From Taenia hydatigena (lineage: Eukaryota > Platyhelminthes > Cestoda > Cyclophyllidea > Taeniidae), in the NCBI GenBank assembly GCA_036345935.2, contig JADWOT020001619.1:1-64000 (forward strand): a stretch of DNA of 64,000 bases, given 5' to 3'. Positions 1 through 11,600 of this stretch are shown here, one piece after another (the stretch's first letter is position 1; every line of letters starts with the position of its first letter). The notes beneath the pieces were generated by a model, which worked only from the letters and a program-made list of their open reading frames with translations, was not told the origin of the DNA and did not search any database. The position numbers and the translations under genes are program-made.

Positions 1-359
1 TGCTTTAGTTAGTTTTACGATAGGACTGTCCGACCGGTGCTCACTCCCAACACCGTCGGCGACTGGGGCTTAGAGAAGTGGAAGTAACTGACGGCTTTCA
101 TCGGACTGATTGATTAGTTGTGACCCGAATGTGTACGTGTAGGGAATCTCCTAACCTCGTATCGCGTAATACCATGCAATGTACACTATGAGTGTTTCTC
201 CAATCCCTGTTTACAGCCTCATTCTGCAGGAGCGTTAACGTATTAGGTGGTTAAAATGCTTCAATGTTGTGTAAACGAATCACAAAGAGAAGTTTAGGGA
301 TAGGCCTGATCTAGAAAACAGTTCACTCAGGAAACCTGTTTGGGATAAATTAAAAAGCT
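1..359. other. unassigned sequence
   Basis: No convincing reading frame, repeat or RNA gene is visible. The inverted duplication described next becomes recognisable only after about position 360. Confidence 0.5.
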
Positions 360-2584
360 CTTGTTGATGATATGTATTAACTACTGCTACTGTTGCTCAA
401 CCATCTGTGGCGCTCGAATACGGAACTGGTCGTTGTTGTTGCTGTTAGTGGAGCCATGCCTCACTAGGTGAGTGAATGTTTCCTTACCACCGAAGGCGTG
501 AACGCCAGATCACGCCCTTTGGAAAATTTGCCTGTTTTGAAAGCGTTTGTCTTGTGACGCATTTCTCTGCCTTGCATAGACTGCAATAGCTTCACTTCTT
601 AAATGTGCGCTAATTGACTTCTCAGGCTTGTGCGTGTGTTCATTGCCTTATGCGAGAGTGTGAGCAGGCGGGTTGGTGGATGAGGTGCTACTCGTTAACG
701 TGGCGCTTAATGGTCGCGGCGGAGGTGTCGATGGCTATTTTCGAGTATTTATTGACTCATCGTGTGGCGATATTCCCTAATATATAGTTTGATTGACTAG
801 TGTAAGCGGTCAAACTGCTTGTAGGTCCTGTAGGTGAAGGGTGGATCAGTACCCAGCACTTTTGTCGTTTGACAGGTGGAAATAGTAAGGAGAAGATTGG
901 TCTCCCTTCCTTCCTCAAAATTACTTCTAGGAACTTGCTAACGAATAGTCAATGACCGCGTTTCCAATACGGCTTTTTATAAAATAACACCGTCACCTTG
1001 TTAAATATGTGATAGAGTGCATTTACTAACGAAATGAGCGTAGATGGATGACTCTTTTTCCTTCTTTTTCCTCCTTGATCTCTTTTTGCGGCCTTGGTCC
1101 GTCTGCGACCCTCATGCTACCTTAGCCAATATCTGATCAAATATCCACCTCAACGTGCAACTCCTACTGAGTATTGATTCAGTAGCAACAGCATTCCGCC
1201 TCCATAAAAAAAGCAACAGAAGAGACTGTCAGCAGGTACCCATTGCATAGAATCATGGAGATGCGACAGCAATCGCCTTCCTTCTCCTCCTCCTGAGTCA
1301 TTTTTGGTAACACACTAATAAGGCATTTGCACTACTAGTCACTGCTGATAGGACTGTGTTGTTTGGAGTACACGCTGTTCGTAAACTGAAGTCTTACCTT
1401 CCTATAGTGGAGGTTATGCTGATAATAGTTTCAGTAGACATGCATGCATGGTTGTATGTATACGTTCGCATCTCACTCATCTTGACAGCAGAGGGGAACA
1501 AAATAACCCATTATAGGAAGCAGTGCTTCTCCAACGAGGTGGGAGTTGGAGCTCACGTACTAACGCAGTGGGTTGAAGAGGTAACACTACCACATTTATT
1601 CTAATAGAAAAGGAAAGGGCTATCGCAAGCCTTAACCACGCTACGCCTACATAAATGTCTTTAGAGGCAGTTTTACGAATCCCTCCACATGCAATGTTTC
1701 CCAGTTAGCGAGCTCTGTATGGTCAGTTGCAACTTATCCTGCTTCGACTCTTGGGCTCAATAAAGATGTACACACCACCTTTGTCCTCCTCCCTACATAC
1801 AGACCTTCGCTTCCACTTCCGAAGATCAGGCACTGTCTGGTGCGTTGTCATCGACCACGCGGATACAAACTTCTGCTAAATGAGGACATACCTCCTCCTC
1901 TTCCTCCTCCTCACCTTTAAGTGTAGTTTACAGTCACATGATTTGGTAGCAAAGTTCCAACACGGGCGCCGTCTAATCCCAGTCTTAGAAATGTGCATAA
2001 GTACCACAACAAAATAAAGCATACGCAGACGCAATGCTATGATATTAGCATTTAAAATCCAACCAAATAACGCACTAAAATATTTAGCCAAATTAATTTA
2101 CGAAATTAATCAAAGCATTGCATAATCAGTAAGCACGACATTTAGCTTACCAAGGCAGAATATTGTTTAAAGTTTTTGTTCAATTCATACATCTATTGCT
2201 TCTGTTAGATATAGTCTGTACATTTGAGGGGGAGGACTGGAACTCTGTCAGCAGGGGTCCATCATAACGTCATTTACCCTCTGCAATATTTTAGTTCCCT
2301 GCTTAGTGCTTGCCATTGCGTTACTTGGCCTCTTCGATTGAACCACAACTTAATCCAAGGTCTTTCTTATTGCATCAGTTATGTATGGTATTGTAATACT
2401 CTGTTTGTTATGACCACCGATTCCGGTTTCGTTCACACAGAGGTGGCCATATTGCCCTAGTCGCATAAGCTTGCCACTGGACCCTGTCAGCAGCTCTATT
2501 TCCTATGTCTAAATATATATATATATATATTCAGTCCTGTTATTTTGGCATGTTTTCCTTCAAGGAAGTTCCCAGGACGCTATA
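360..2584 (+). repeat. old inverted duplication, copy A
   Basis: This stretch aligns, as reverse complement, with about 33,600-35,350. Shared landmarks run in the same order in both: the block at 465-640, the TGACCGCG...TTTTTATAA block near 950-990, the GTGTTGTTTGGAG block at 1350, the block at 2055-2225, and an LTR at the end. Identity by eye is roughly 70-80% with many small gaps. Copy A carries about 450 bp (about 1,590-2,050) that the partner lacks. No gene is recognisable. The unit may be part of a larger mobile element or a segmental duplication. Boundaries are approximate. Confidence 0.75.
2392..2584 (+). repeat. diverged LTR copy at the end of duplication copy A
   Basis: It begins TGTAATAC and ends GACGCTATA. 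It matches, in the opposite orientation, the two LTRs of the miniature element at 2,828-3,729, including the internal TA microsatellite (about 2,512-2,531). No matching 5-bp flanks are present. The corresponding place in the inverted partner (around 33,835-33,890) also holds LTR sequence, so this insertion probably predates the duplication. Confidence 0.65.
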
Positions 2585-2827
2585 TCTATACTTCCAAGAT
2601 AGGCGTTTTTAACGTAATTCTAGGTAGACTCATAATTATACCCCTTAGCGATAAATTGTAATAAAACATTTCATTTCGTTTTGCTGCTTCGCATCAATGC
2701 TTCTACACTTCTAGGTTTTTTAAGCACACCCTATGTAAGCTTAACTTTGCGCTTTGGATTGCATATTGTCCTAATTTGCATTAATCTTGCTGTTACGTGA
2801 CAAAGTACCTCATTATAGTGCATTCAA

Positions 2828-3012
2828 TGTAGCGTCCCGAGGCTCCCTTAAGGCAAAAGAAGGCAAAGTGGCAGGGTAGAATATATATATTCACCGGACA
2901 GAGGGAAATAGACTGCTGGCATGGCCCGGAGGCCAACCCACGCAGCTAGGGCAGTACGGCCACCTCTGTGACCTTGACAGAAACCGGCAGTTCTAACAAA
3001 CAAAGTACTACA
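2828..3012 (-). repeat. 3' LTR of the miniature element
   Basis: This is a 185-bp terminal repeat that on the plus strand starts TGTAGCG and ends TACTACA. It contains a short TA microsatellite and is more than 90% identical to 3,543-3,729 by eye. Confidence 0.85.
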
Positions 3013-3030
3013 CTGCCCCTCTCTTCTTCC
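3013..3030 (-). other. polypurine tract of the miniature element
   Basis: On the minus strand this reads GGAAGAAGAGAGGGGCAG directly before the 3' LTR, the position and composition expected for the plus-strand priming tract. Confidence 0.7.
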
Positions 3031-3529
3031 GAACGTCGTCCCCGACGCGTCCCTCGGTACGTCTCCCGCGTTAGCCATCACAACATACTCGGTGCTGCAA
3101 GAAGCACCCACGAGCTAACCATGCCAGTGGCCGACATTCGACGCGATTGAGGCGATGCTTGACACCAACGTCAGTAATCCCTCTTGACAGTGCACTGCAC
3201 CTCGAGTTTCGTCTAGCTTGGAAATAAAATTCGGAATAAGTGGTTCTGCCGACAATCAGTATGTCCGTAGGGAGGCGTTAGCACGCCGATCTCCTTAAGC
3301 AAGTAGATATTAGGAGTAATCTTTGGAGCGAAACTTTCCAGGTGGTCCATGGCTAGTGTCGCTTCAGTTGTTGATAGCTTTCTTGTAGAACACGGAGAAG
3401 GGGTATATGCCGGAGGTGGACGTCGTTTTTGGCCCATCTGTAGCACGTGCACTTCTTTCGCACCGCTGCAACATGCCGCAGGCGGTAGAGATGGGGATAA
3501 AAAAAACCCTTTAGAATGAAGTCCGCTTT

Positions 3530-3542
3530 CCGCTGCCACCAA
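3530..3542 (-). other. probable primer-binding site
   Basis: The minus strand reads TTGGTGGCAGCGG immediately after the 5' LTR. A TGG at this place is the usual complement of a tRNA CCA end. I cannot name the tRNA. Confidence 0.55.
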
Positions 3543-3729
3543 TGTAGCGTCCCGAGGCTCCCTTAAGGCAAAAGAAGGCAAAGTGGCAGGGTAGAATATA
3601 TATATATTCACCGGACAGAGGGAAAAAGGCTGCTGGCATGGCCTGGAGGCCAGCCCACACAGCTAGGGCAGTACGGCCACCTCTGTGACCTTGACAGAAA
3701 CCGGCAGTTCTAACAAACAAATTACTGCA
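3543..3729 (-). repeat. 5' LTR of the miniature element
   Basis: This is a 187-bp terminal repeat that on the plus strand starts TGTAGCG and ends TACTGCA, next to the TTCAA duplication. It differs from its partner by a few substitutions and one extra TA unit, which implies a modest age since insertion. Confidence 0.85.
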
Positions 3730-3734
3730 TTCAA

Positions 3735-4399
3735 CACCGCATATTTTCTAGTATTTTACTAATGCGTCCCTGTTTGCTACAGGTCACGTTCACAACTTTA
3801 CCTTTTTTTTCTATTTTTCTTTTTGAAAGTCGTTGGTAGCTTGGCGGCGTTGCGGAGGCTGTGTTGGTCGCTTGTCTGTGTACCATAATTCTATTAGGCA
3901 GAAAAACGCAGGTTTCTGTCGAAAAGTCGTATAAAAACTATGGAAACAGATCAAAACTACACTAGATCACAAACAAAAGTACGTTGTAATGGTCATTATA
4001 AACCAATTTGGTAACAAACATCAAACTTGATAATAGCAAACACCTGTGGACCAAAATGTCAAAGCAAAAACTAGGTTTCTATTTATATTGAAATCATATG
4101 AGTTTAGGACTCTTACAATGTTGTTTCAATGCGTTTTATATCAGGGTTTGTTGCTAGTTTTCATACTTACGCTTTCAAAATAATTTATTTTGCTTGCGGT
4201 TTTACCTTTTAAATCTAGCGTCTGAAACAGGAAAGTAAGCATTTTTAATAGTCTATGACATGGCAAAGATGCAAAAAATTAGAAGTTAATTTGTTTTGCT
4301 AGACACCACTGATATGATTAGCTAGATTTGTGCGCGAGGTACGCAAGCGGTGTTCGTTTTGGTGGCCATTATTTTCGGTTAATGGGGCTTGACTTGCTC
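3735..4399. other. unassigned sequence
   Basis: The stretch is AT-rich. I see no supportable gene, RNA or repeat in it. Confidence 0.5.
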
Positions 4400-4997
4400 G
4401 AATAAGTTGAAAACCTGGTAAGTATTTGGTGCTTCTCTGTTGGCTCTAATTCGCTTCCTTCGTGTGTCTACTTGCTAGAATAAACTCCAAGCCTTCATAA
4501 TGTGAATGTTAGGCCTTTTTTCCAGCTGCGAGGTCTAGTCACGTCAATTGTTTGCTGTGCGATGCTTTATTTTAAAAAGCATTGTTTTGGTAATTCGTCA
4601 ATCAGTTTGTTTTTAATGACTGTAGACTTTGATTAATGAGTCGTAATTCTGTTGAAGAGTTTTACCTTTACCAGGTGATTGGCACGTACTCATTGTTTTC
4701 ACTAATGAGCATTCATTATATGTTTTATTGTGGATTTATTCACCTGTGCATTTGCTGGGTTAAACACTGAAGTTGACGTCAGAATTCTTGTTTTGTAAAG
4801 ATTGAATGTATTATGAGGTGGTAATGGATGGGGATCTCGCCTTAGCTATCGCTTCACACGTTCCTCAGATAAGTTGGACTGCATCTAATGAGTTGTTGCT
4901 GTCTTTTGTGTGCTGTAATGGATCTGATGTGCGTTCTCATTTTTGGGTGGAAACATGCTTGCATCACACTTTTGTGTGGTACAAGGTGCGTTAGTTT
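4400..4997 (+). repeat. diverged tandem repeat, unit 1
   Basis: It aligns with 4,998-5,612 at an offset of about 580-600 bp. Shared landmarks include the CATAA-GTGA block (4,495 and 5,080), GTTGA(A/G)GAG (4,650 and 5,231), TTCATTATA (4,710 and 5,295) and TCTCGC...TCACAC...CTCAG.TAAGT (4,832 and 5,434). Identity is roughly 65-70%. No coding frame is conserved between the units. Confidence 0.6.
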
Positions 4998-5612
4998 TAG
5001 TTTCTTAGATGTTAGTACATTCTCTGAATGTTGATTGGTTCCCTTTGTACGTCCATGTGCTAATGCAAACGCAAAGGCCTCATAACGTGACTGTTGGGAC
5101 GTATTTTTCCCAACTGCAATGTGTACTCGCGTCCATGTTTTGCTTTGCAGCAATAAGCGATAATTTGAACTTCTTACGGCAACTTGTTATCGTTTTTTTA
5201 TATTGACGGTGGGTATGGATAAGTGAGAATTTTGTTGAGGAGTGTTTTAACTTTGCTGAGCACTTGGTGCGGATTCATTTTTTCGTGCTAATAAGTGTTC
5301 ATTATAACTGTGCCTTCAAATTCACTCCTTTTATACGTTTACATGCTGGAATAGACGTTGAAGAAGTGGCTGTAGTTCCTGTCAAGACTTCTTCCTTTGT
5401 CAAGAATGGGGACATTATCTGCCGACAATGAGCGCGTTCTCGCTTTCGCTGTCACACTTTTCTCAGGTAAGTGGGCTGCTGTAAGTGAATTTTGCCGTAT
5501 TTGTGTAGCTGTAGATGCGATGTACTTTCCCATTTTGAGTAGGAGCATGCTTTTATTAATTATCCGCAGGTCCATTCGAATTTTATGCGAGGTAAAAGGT
5601 GCGCGGTTTTCA
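4998..5612 (+). repeat. diverged tandem repeat, unit 2
   Basis: This is the partner of 4,400-4,997. Its end, near TAAAAGGTGCGCGGTTTTC, matches the end of unit 1 near CAAGGTGCGTTAGTTTTAG, which places the junction close to 4,997. Confidence 0.6.
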
Positions 5613-8600
5613 TTACCATGACATCCGTGTTGGCGGAGCACGCATTTGTGGAAGGCGTGAGGCACTTGGCGACTTCACTACTCATTGACTTGGGGACCAG
5701 GGTTGTTTTTTGTGTTGATGTGATCTTTGCGAAACGTGCTGTGTAGAGGGCCTCGGTGATGGCTTAATGGTGGATTCAGCTTTGATGGCATGAGTTGGTG
5801 TCTGGGCGAGGTGGACGCAGCAGAAGCAAAGGAGGGACTAGTAGTAAGGCTTTCGCATCACTGCGCACTGTACTTTATAGCACTCTCAAACGCTTGATTT
5901 TTAAGGTGTTTTATCAGTAGGAATTTTCGGAAGCACTAGCTTCGCAGTGCATTGGGCATTCGCACACCGGCTCTTTCACTGTTTGCTTTTGCCTTTTCGG
6001 CTGCTACAAACTTACTGTGGTGTTGGTGAGGCAACATTTGATGAGTCTGTAGAATGGTAGGCAATGCGAGCTCGTGGAGGCGTCTTCGTCTCGATTGTGC
6101 GATGTGGACGTCGGCATGGACGATAGTGGTGCGTTTTGTATGGCATAGAGGTGGGTGTGATCTTTTATGTAGTTGGGCACAAGCTTTGGCTGAGAATAGC
6201 ATGTTCACAAGCTCAGCAGACTAACTGGAGTGTAGGAGTAATGGGTTGGGGGAGGAGGGGTTGGGCTAATTCTCAGTTTGATGAGTTGCGCTGGTGGTTG
6301 CGTCAACACTAAGACGATGGGAGGAGGAGAAGGAGAAGCGCTTAGGAGCTTTTTTTCACACCTACTATATGTAGACCTTATTTTCGTGAATTTGGGTGTG
6401 CACGTGTGTTTTTAGTCTTGCAGTTCGATGTGTATTTCTTGCCTTGCTGTCTACTAATTTTTTTTGTTGCGCGTAAATCTATGCGCACTGATATTTTCAA
6501 GATCGTCTAGAGCTCGTTTTTAGTTAATGGGATTCGCGGGAGAAATTTGGACGAGTTTTGGTTGGTTGTCGGATGGCAACACTTTTTCGAGTTCCTTCGC
6601 TCTGCTGAATAATGGGGCGGAGGGTTTGTGATTAAAGTTGTCCTGGAGGTATTTTAGGTAGGTAGGTGGGGGGAATGATATTGTGGTGAATGAGACCTCA
6701 TTTGATGGGGGGGAAGGCGAGGAGGAGAACTTACCAAACACTTGGCTTTCCATGGTGTCAAAGCGGTTGCGGGTCCAAAGTACGGTGAAAGGGACTGTTT
6801 ACTTTCTTTGAAGCATTAATATGTGATAGGCATGGCGACTCGAGTGAGCAGCACTAGGTGTAAATTTTGTACGAAAAATTTGCAAGTACGGTATTTACGT
6901 TGTAATAGGCGGCCCCTGACCAACATTGGCTGCCTCGCCGCCGTCGTCGTCGTCATTGCTTGCAACGCTGGCTATGTGACGCTTCTCAACATCGTCGTCG
7001 CCGTCGTTGTCAATCACGGACTCATTAAGCTGCCTGCCAGCATTACCACGCATCTTTGTCGCCGGTCGCAATAATGGCAAAGGGGAATGTAGAAGTAGAA
7101 GCCAATCCATGGGAAGCCGCTGGGACCACACCGAGGGCATTTGAACTCGTTGCTGTCGACGTCGAACGCTGTGGTGTCAAAGCAATCATTGGAGGAGCAA
7201 TGAGTGCTATTGAGAGTTCCCTTGCTCCTCCTCCTCCTTCGAGTTCCTCATCAGTTTGGACTATTCCTTCGCGCAGGGCATTGGCAGGCAGGCAGCGACG
7301 CGACTCTGTGCTCGGAAGAGGGCCTCAACATAATGGAAGACTGGGTGCGGTGTGTGTGTGGGTGCCAGGTAGTCGGGCAGACGAGAGGGAAGGGAGAGGG
7401 GAATGGTACCTTGGTAAGTACTTCCTGATGGGGCAGTTGAGTATGATCTTATCATAGGCTTTTTTATTTTTTGTTTTAATCTAAGGTAATAGTCAGATCA
7501 TGAGACTTAACATTAACATCAACAACAACCGCATGATGTGAGGTGAAGCCGATGCGAGGTTATATTATTAAGAGCCTTCATACGACGCACTGGTTTTTCA
7601 TGACGTCCACACGTGTGAGCGTTGAGTGGGGTGACTTATTGCTGGGGTGTGGCTGTTAATTTATAGAGGGAGAAGGAGGTTGAAGCGAAGATGTCTTACG
7701 ATTTAATGTCGTTCTTGCTTCTGCCCATTGTAACATTTACAGTTCATGCCACATGGAAACGTTCTAACAACTACCAATTGTTTTGTTCACATCACTGCTA
7801 GGTTTATAGCCATCAATCGCTTGACATTGCATCTGTGACTGCAAAGGCGCACCACTAATGAGATGCGAAAATGAAGTTTGAACTTTAATGGCTGGAAGAA
7901 AGGCATTCAATAGGGACAGTACCAAAGACGGGGCCAGTAAGACGAAGGCTTTGTGTAATGCTTTTTTGTTCAAATGGGACTTTGAGAGACGAAGAGGCAG
8001 CCATTGCACACCTAGTGATGATGGTTTTGTCATAATTCCTCAAAGGAGAAGGGGGAGATAGTAGCCCGAGCAACCCAAATTCGCAATAAAGTCCGTTAGC
8101 TCTGACCTATTTGCTCCAAGGATTTTGAGGCGGAAGACAAGGAGACAAGCGGGGAACGCGCTACATCTCTATCCATTGTGTAATAAATATGTCTGTAGAG
8201 GCCACCTTTTCACTACCCATAAGGGCTCTGTTGGCGCCCTGTCATCTAAGTTAATAATTTCACAACAAAATAATCAGTCTGCTCGAGTATAGCGCTTCAA
8301 TTCTCACATGTGGTGCGTGACCTTCTGCTACTCATTTTTAGAATGAATGCAGCCAGGGTTGTATGACGTATAATGTTTTCTATAATAGGATGCAATGTTT
8401 TGCAGCTGTATACCAATTTTCGAAGATGAACTGCATTTGGTCTCTATACACCTGCAAAGATCAATTGTAGCAGTTGTCCTAAGGTCAAGCTTGACTGTGT
8501 TTTGTGTATTTTTAAGAATCCCTACGATTAAAAGATGTTTGCCCCACAGTGGTTCTTCTAGTTTGGCAGTTTCGCGGTCATCGTTCGTGTTTCGTGCATT

Positions 8601-11600
8601 GTCTGCCGATATAGATGGCACGTTGCGTGTTTTGATCGCGGCATTTTTTTGGTTAGATGAGCTCCATTTTAGGCTTCGCGTGAAGCCAAGGATGGCATGA
8701 ACGTACCTGTCTGTGGTGGCGCATCTAATGTGCTGCAAGGGATTGCTGAAAAAGTGCAGAATTTGAAGTTTTAGTTCTCTCTTACTCTCTACTCCAACCT
8801 AGAGGTTAGCGTGATCTGTGCTGTGCCTCAATGAATTCGTCGTGTTTCCTTTTTCCGAAGTCAATTCACTAATGCGATGTGACAGCTACATTTCGCAAAT
8901 TGTTGCAGTAACCATATCGGTCGAATTTATCGTGTTCATTTGACGTGAATATGGCTGCAGTGTCCTCCGAAGGGGTAGTTGGGTGTTTTCTCCTCCACTG
9001 GGGAACTGAATGTCGTCTCCTGTAACTTCAGTGGATGCGATCGGACCAAGCCTAAGCCAAGGTTGTAAAGATTCTGCTGCGACCGCTGCGTCAACGTACA
9101 TTCCACTCCATCGTCGCACGGCGTATCGATCCGCTGCCTTGATTGACATTGTTTCTTTAGGTTCGAATTTGCCCTTGCAGGTTCGAGGACGTTCTTCAAA
9201 TGGAGTATTTGGTGACCCAGGTGACGGGTGGATGCAAACATTGCATTTTACCGCTCGAAATGGAACGACTAAACAAAAGAAGCATCACACTAGCAGTTTT
9301 TCTTCCGAGTCTGCAAAGGACAGGTACTTCGTTGGGGCCGTGCTGGCGCTGAAGGGCGTTCTGGCAATCAACGTTCGCTGATGGAATTTTGTCGAAACTG
9401 TTGGAAGTCTACCACGAAGTGGGGTGCAAGCGGTGCGGTGTTGTGACTCCTGCGCTTTGAAGCGGTAGGCGAAAGGAGCCGCTCCAATGAGTGTGATGAT
9501 TGTGGATGCATGGATGAAGTGACTCTCGGATTAAGAGGTGCGTGCAAATGCACATTTATGCACATTTTAAAAGCCCCTGTTTATGCACGATACTTGCTGC
9601 TTTGCCAACTTTGATGAGGTGTTACGCCTGAGCGCGAGGTGTAGTTTTTTGCACTGGCCACAGCTGCAGTCTGTTCTATGGGAATCCGACGCTGGTTTAG
9701 GGCTAACTGTCTCTTCTTATTTTTTCATTTTCCATGTGTTCCGCCTGTTTGCTGCCACCAGTTGTTTAGGTGCTTTCACTCAGCACTGGTTTACTTTAAT
9801 TGTTGGCAGTTCTAACTTTTGTCCTCATTGGCATTTGGTAATGCCACTGGCTGAGTTTGCCCACTGTGTGCATCTTGTTATCGCTTTCCGTTTGGAAGGG
9901 TAGATGGCGTACTTTCGTCCGTTACGCCTTTTTTTATTCTAATCCGATCGGGAAAGGTTGCGTTTAGCGTGTTTCAATGAATATGCATGTGCTTTTTGAG
10001 AATCTTGACTGAGACAAGTTTTTTGTGTTTATCACAAAGTATAGTAAATTCGTAGTTACCGAATTGAGTTTACTGGATGCTGATGGGCAGAACACGGCAG
10101 TTTGCTTCACTGCACGTGTGGGCATCTGCAATGGGCTGGAATTGTCAGTTCCAAATAAGTGTTCTTCCACATTCAACAAAGTTGGAAAGCTTGCTGCTGC
10201 TCTACTTCTTATTGTTTGGCAGGTTTGAGGAGGACCATCTCGTAATTGAATGCGCATTTTTGGACACACTCAGGTTTCGCTGACTGTCAATCAATTTCGC
10301 GGGTTCCTTCTGCTGATGTTATTTGAATCTGTCCGACTAGTGTTCTTTGTGTAAACCACCGAACTGCGTGTCTTTACTATTGTCGAAGCGTGTATCCCGG
10401 GATGCCTGCCCGAAATGCTTATGCATGAAGTGTGTATTGGAAAACGCATTGTCACGGGGATGACCTGGAAGGCAACACACTGATTGCCTTGGTTCGTTCA
10501 CTCCTCCTCCTGTAACAGTGTAGTAGCTTCAGTGTAACTTTCGCCCTCCCCTTAGTCATAGTAGTAATTGGCCTTGGCTTTAGCTGTTTTTCTTTGGGGC
10601 TAATAGTTGGCTTAAGGGCCGCGGAGACAGGCGAACGCGAAGGTTTGACGTCTGCCTTAGGTTAGCTGCGTTAATATTCTTGACGGCTAATAGTTGGTGG
10701 GATTCCCCCAAGACACAGGCAAACGTGCACTGAAAAACGTTTAGCTTCATCTGTTTCTTTACTTACGCGCTTTTAACTTATCTGTTGATTGGGTTAATTG
10801 GCGGGTGGATGTGTGGGTGGATAGAGAGGCGACGGTGAGGTGATCTGTTCATTTTGCTGTCTATGGACGACCTCCCCGCCCGGTTTTCTTGATCAGCTTT
10901 ACTCTAGCGGCATGAGATGTGGCGTTGGAATGCTTGTACATTCCTGCTTGATGTGATTAATCGTGCTGGAATCGATTCGTCTGCGTCGGATAATTCGACT
11001 GTTGGAGATGCTAAAATTAACACCCTCGTGATGACCTCGTTCCGAGTGTTTGCGAAACATTGTTTTTTTATGATCGCGTTGTTGCTGCTATCAACGATTA
11101 AGGTGGGGTTTGCTCATAGTGGAAAGAAACGGAATGCCTCGTTATGTCAAGCTGCCTTATTTACACGCGGTACTTGTTCTACCGTTTTAAGCACGCACGC
11201 ACACATTGGCTGGTCTATTGCCAATGATATCGATTGCCTTTGGGTGCTGTCATGCGTGTGTTTGATGCAGTGGGGCTATAAGTGCACTAGGTAATGCGGG
11301 GAGGAGGGGGGTGTCATCGGCATTGACATGCCCAAGGTATGGAGGCAACCCCGTACTCAAGAGCTTGACGATATGGGGCGTCTGTCTCTTTCCTTTTTTA
11401 ATGCGACGTCTGATGTTGAGCTGACAAATCCTACGCAGACATGGACAAAGGCCGGGTGTGGTCTACTTTGTACCCCAGCTCTGCGACATTAGTTGGCTTT
11501 GTGTCTGCCTCATGAGTTCTTTTTTGTGGTGCACCGCCTTTTCCGTGGTATGTGTATGGCAGTGTTGGAAACCTGGATACGGCAGTCGTCGCAAGTAGCG

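Larger units (their letters stand above)
2828..3729 (-). mobile_element. complete miniature LTR retroelement (TRIM-like)
   Basis: Two near-identical direct repeats of 185 and 187 bp flank about 530 bp of internal sequence. Each repeat has TGTA/TGCA-type ends, and the whole is bounded by the 5-bp target-site duplication TTCAA (2,823-2,827 and 3,730-3,734). Orientation is minus. Just inside the right LTR the minus strand reads TTGGTGGCAGCGG, a plausible tRNA primer-binding site, and just inside the left LTR it reads a purine tract. The internal part has no intact gag or pol frame, so the element would depend on enzymes from another element. The LTR ends resemble those of Ty3/gypsy CsRn1-type elements of invertebrates (family knowledge). 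That relationship is inference. Confidence 0.85.

Noticed and set aside
6520..6753. Minus-strand Pro/Ser-rich frame of 77 codons
   Set aside because: Protein-like composition only. No poly(A) signal downstream and no related copy.
7056..7457. 133-codon open frame in a GC-richer patch
   Set aside because: A donor-like GGTAAGT is present, but the protein has no recognisable feature. It could be a first exon but cannot be supported.
10917..11294. 125-codon open frame with a hydrophobic stretch
   Set aside because: No promoter or poly(A) pair, no domain, and composition like surrounding non-coding DNA.
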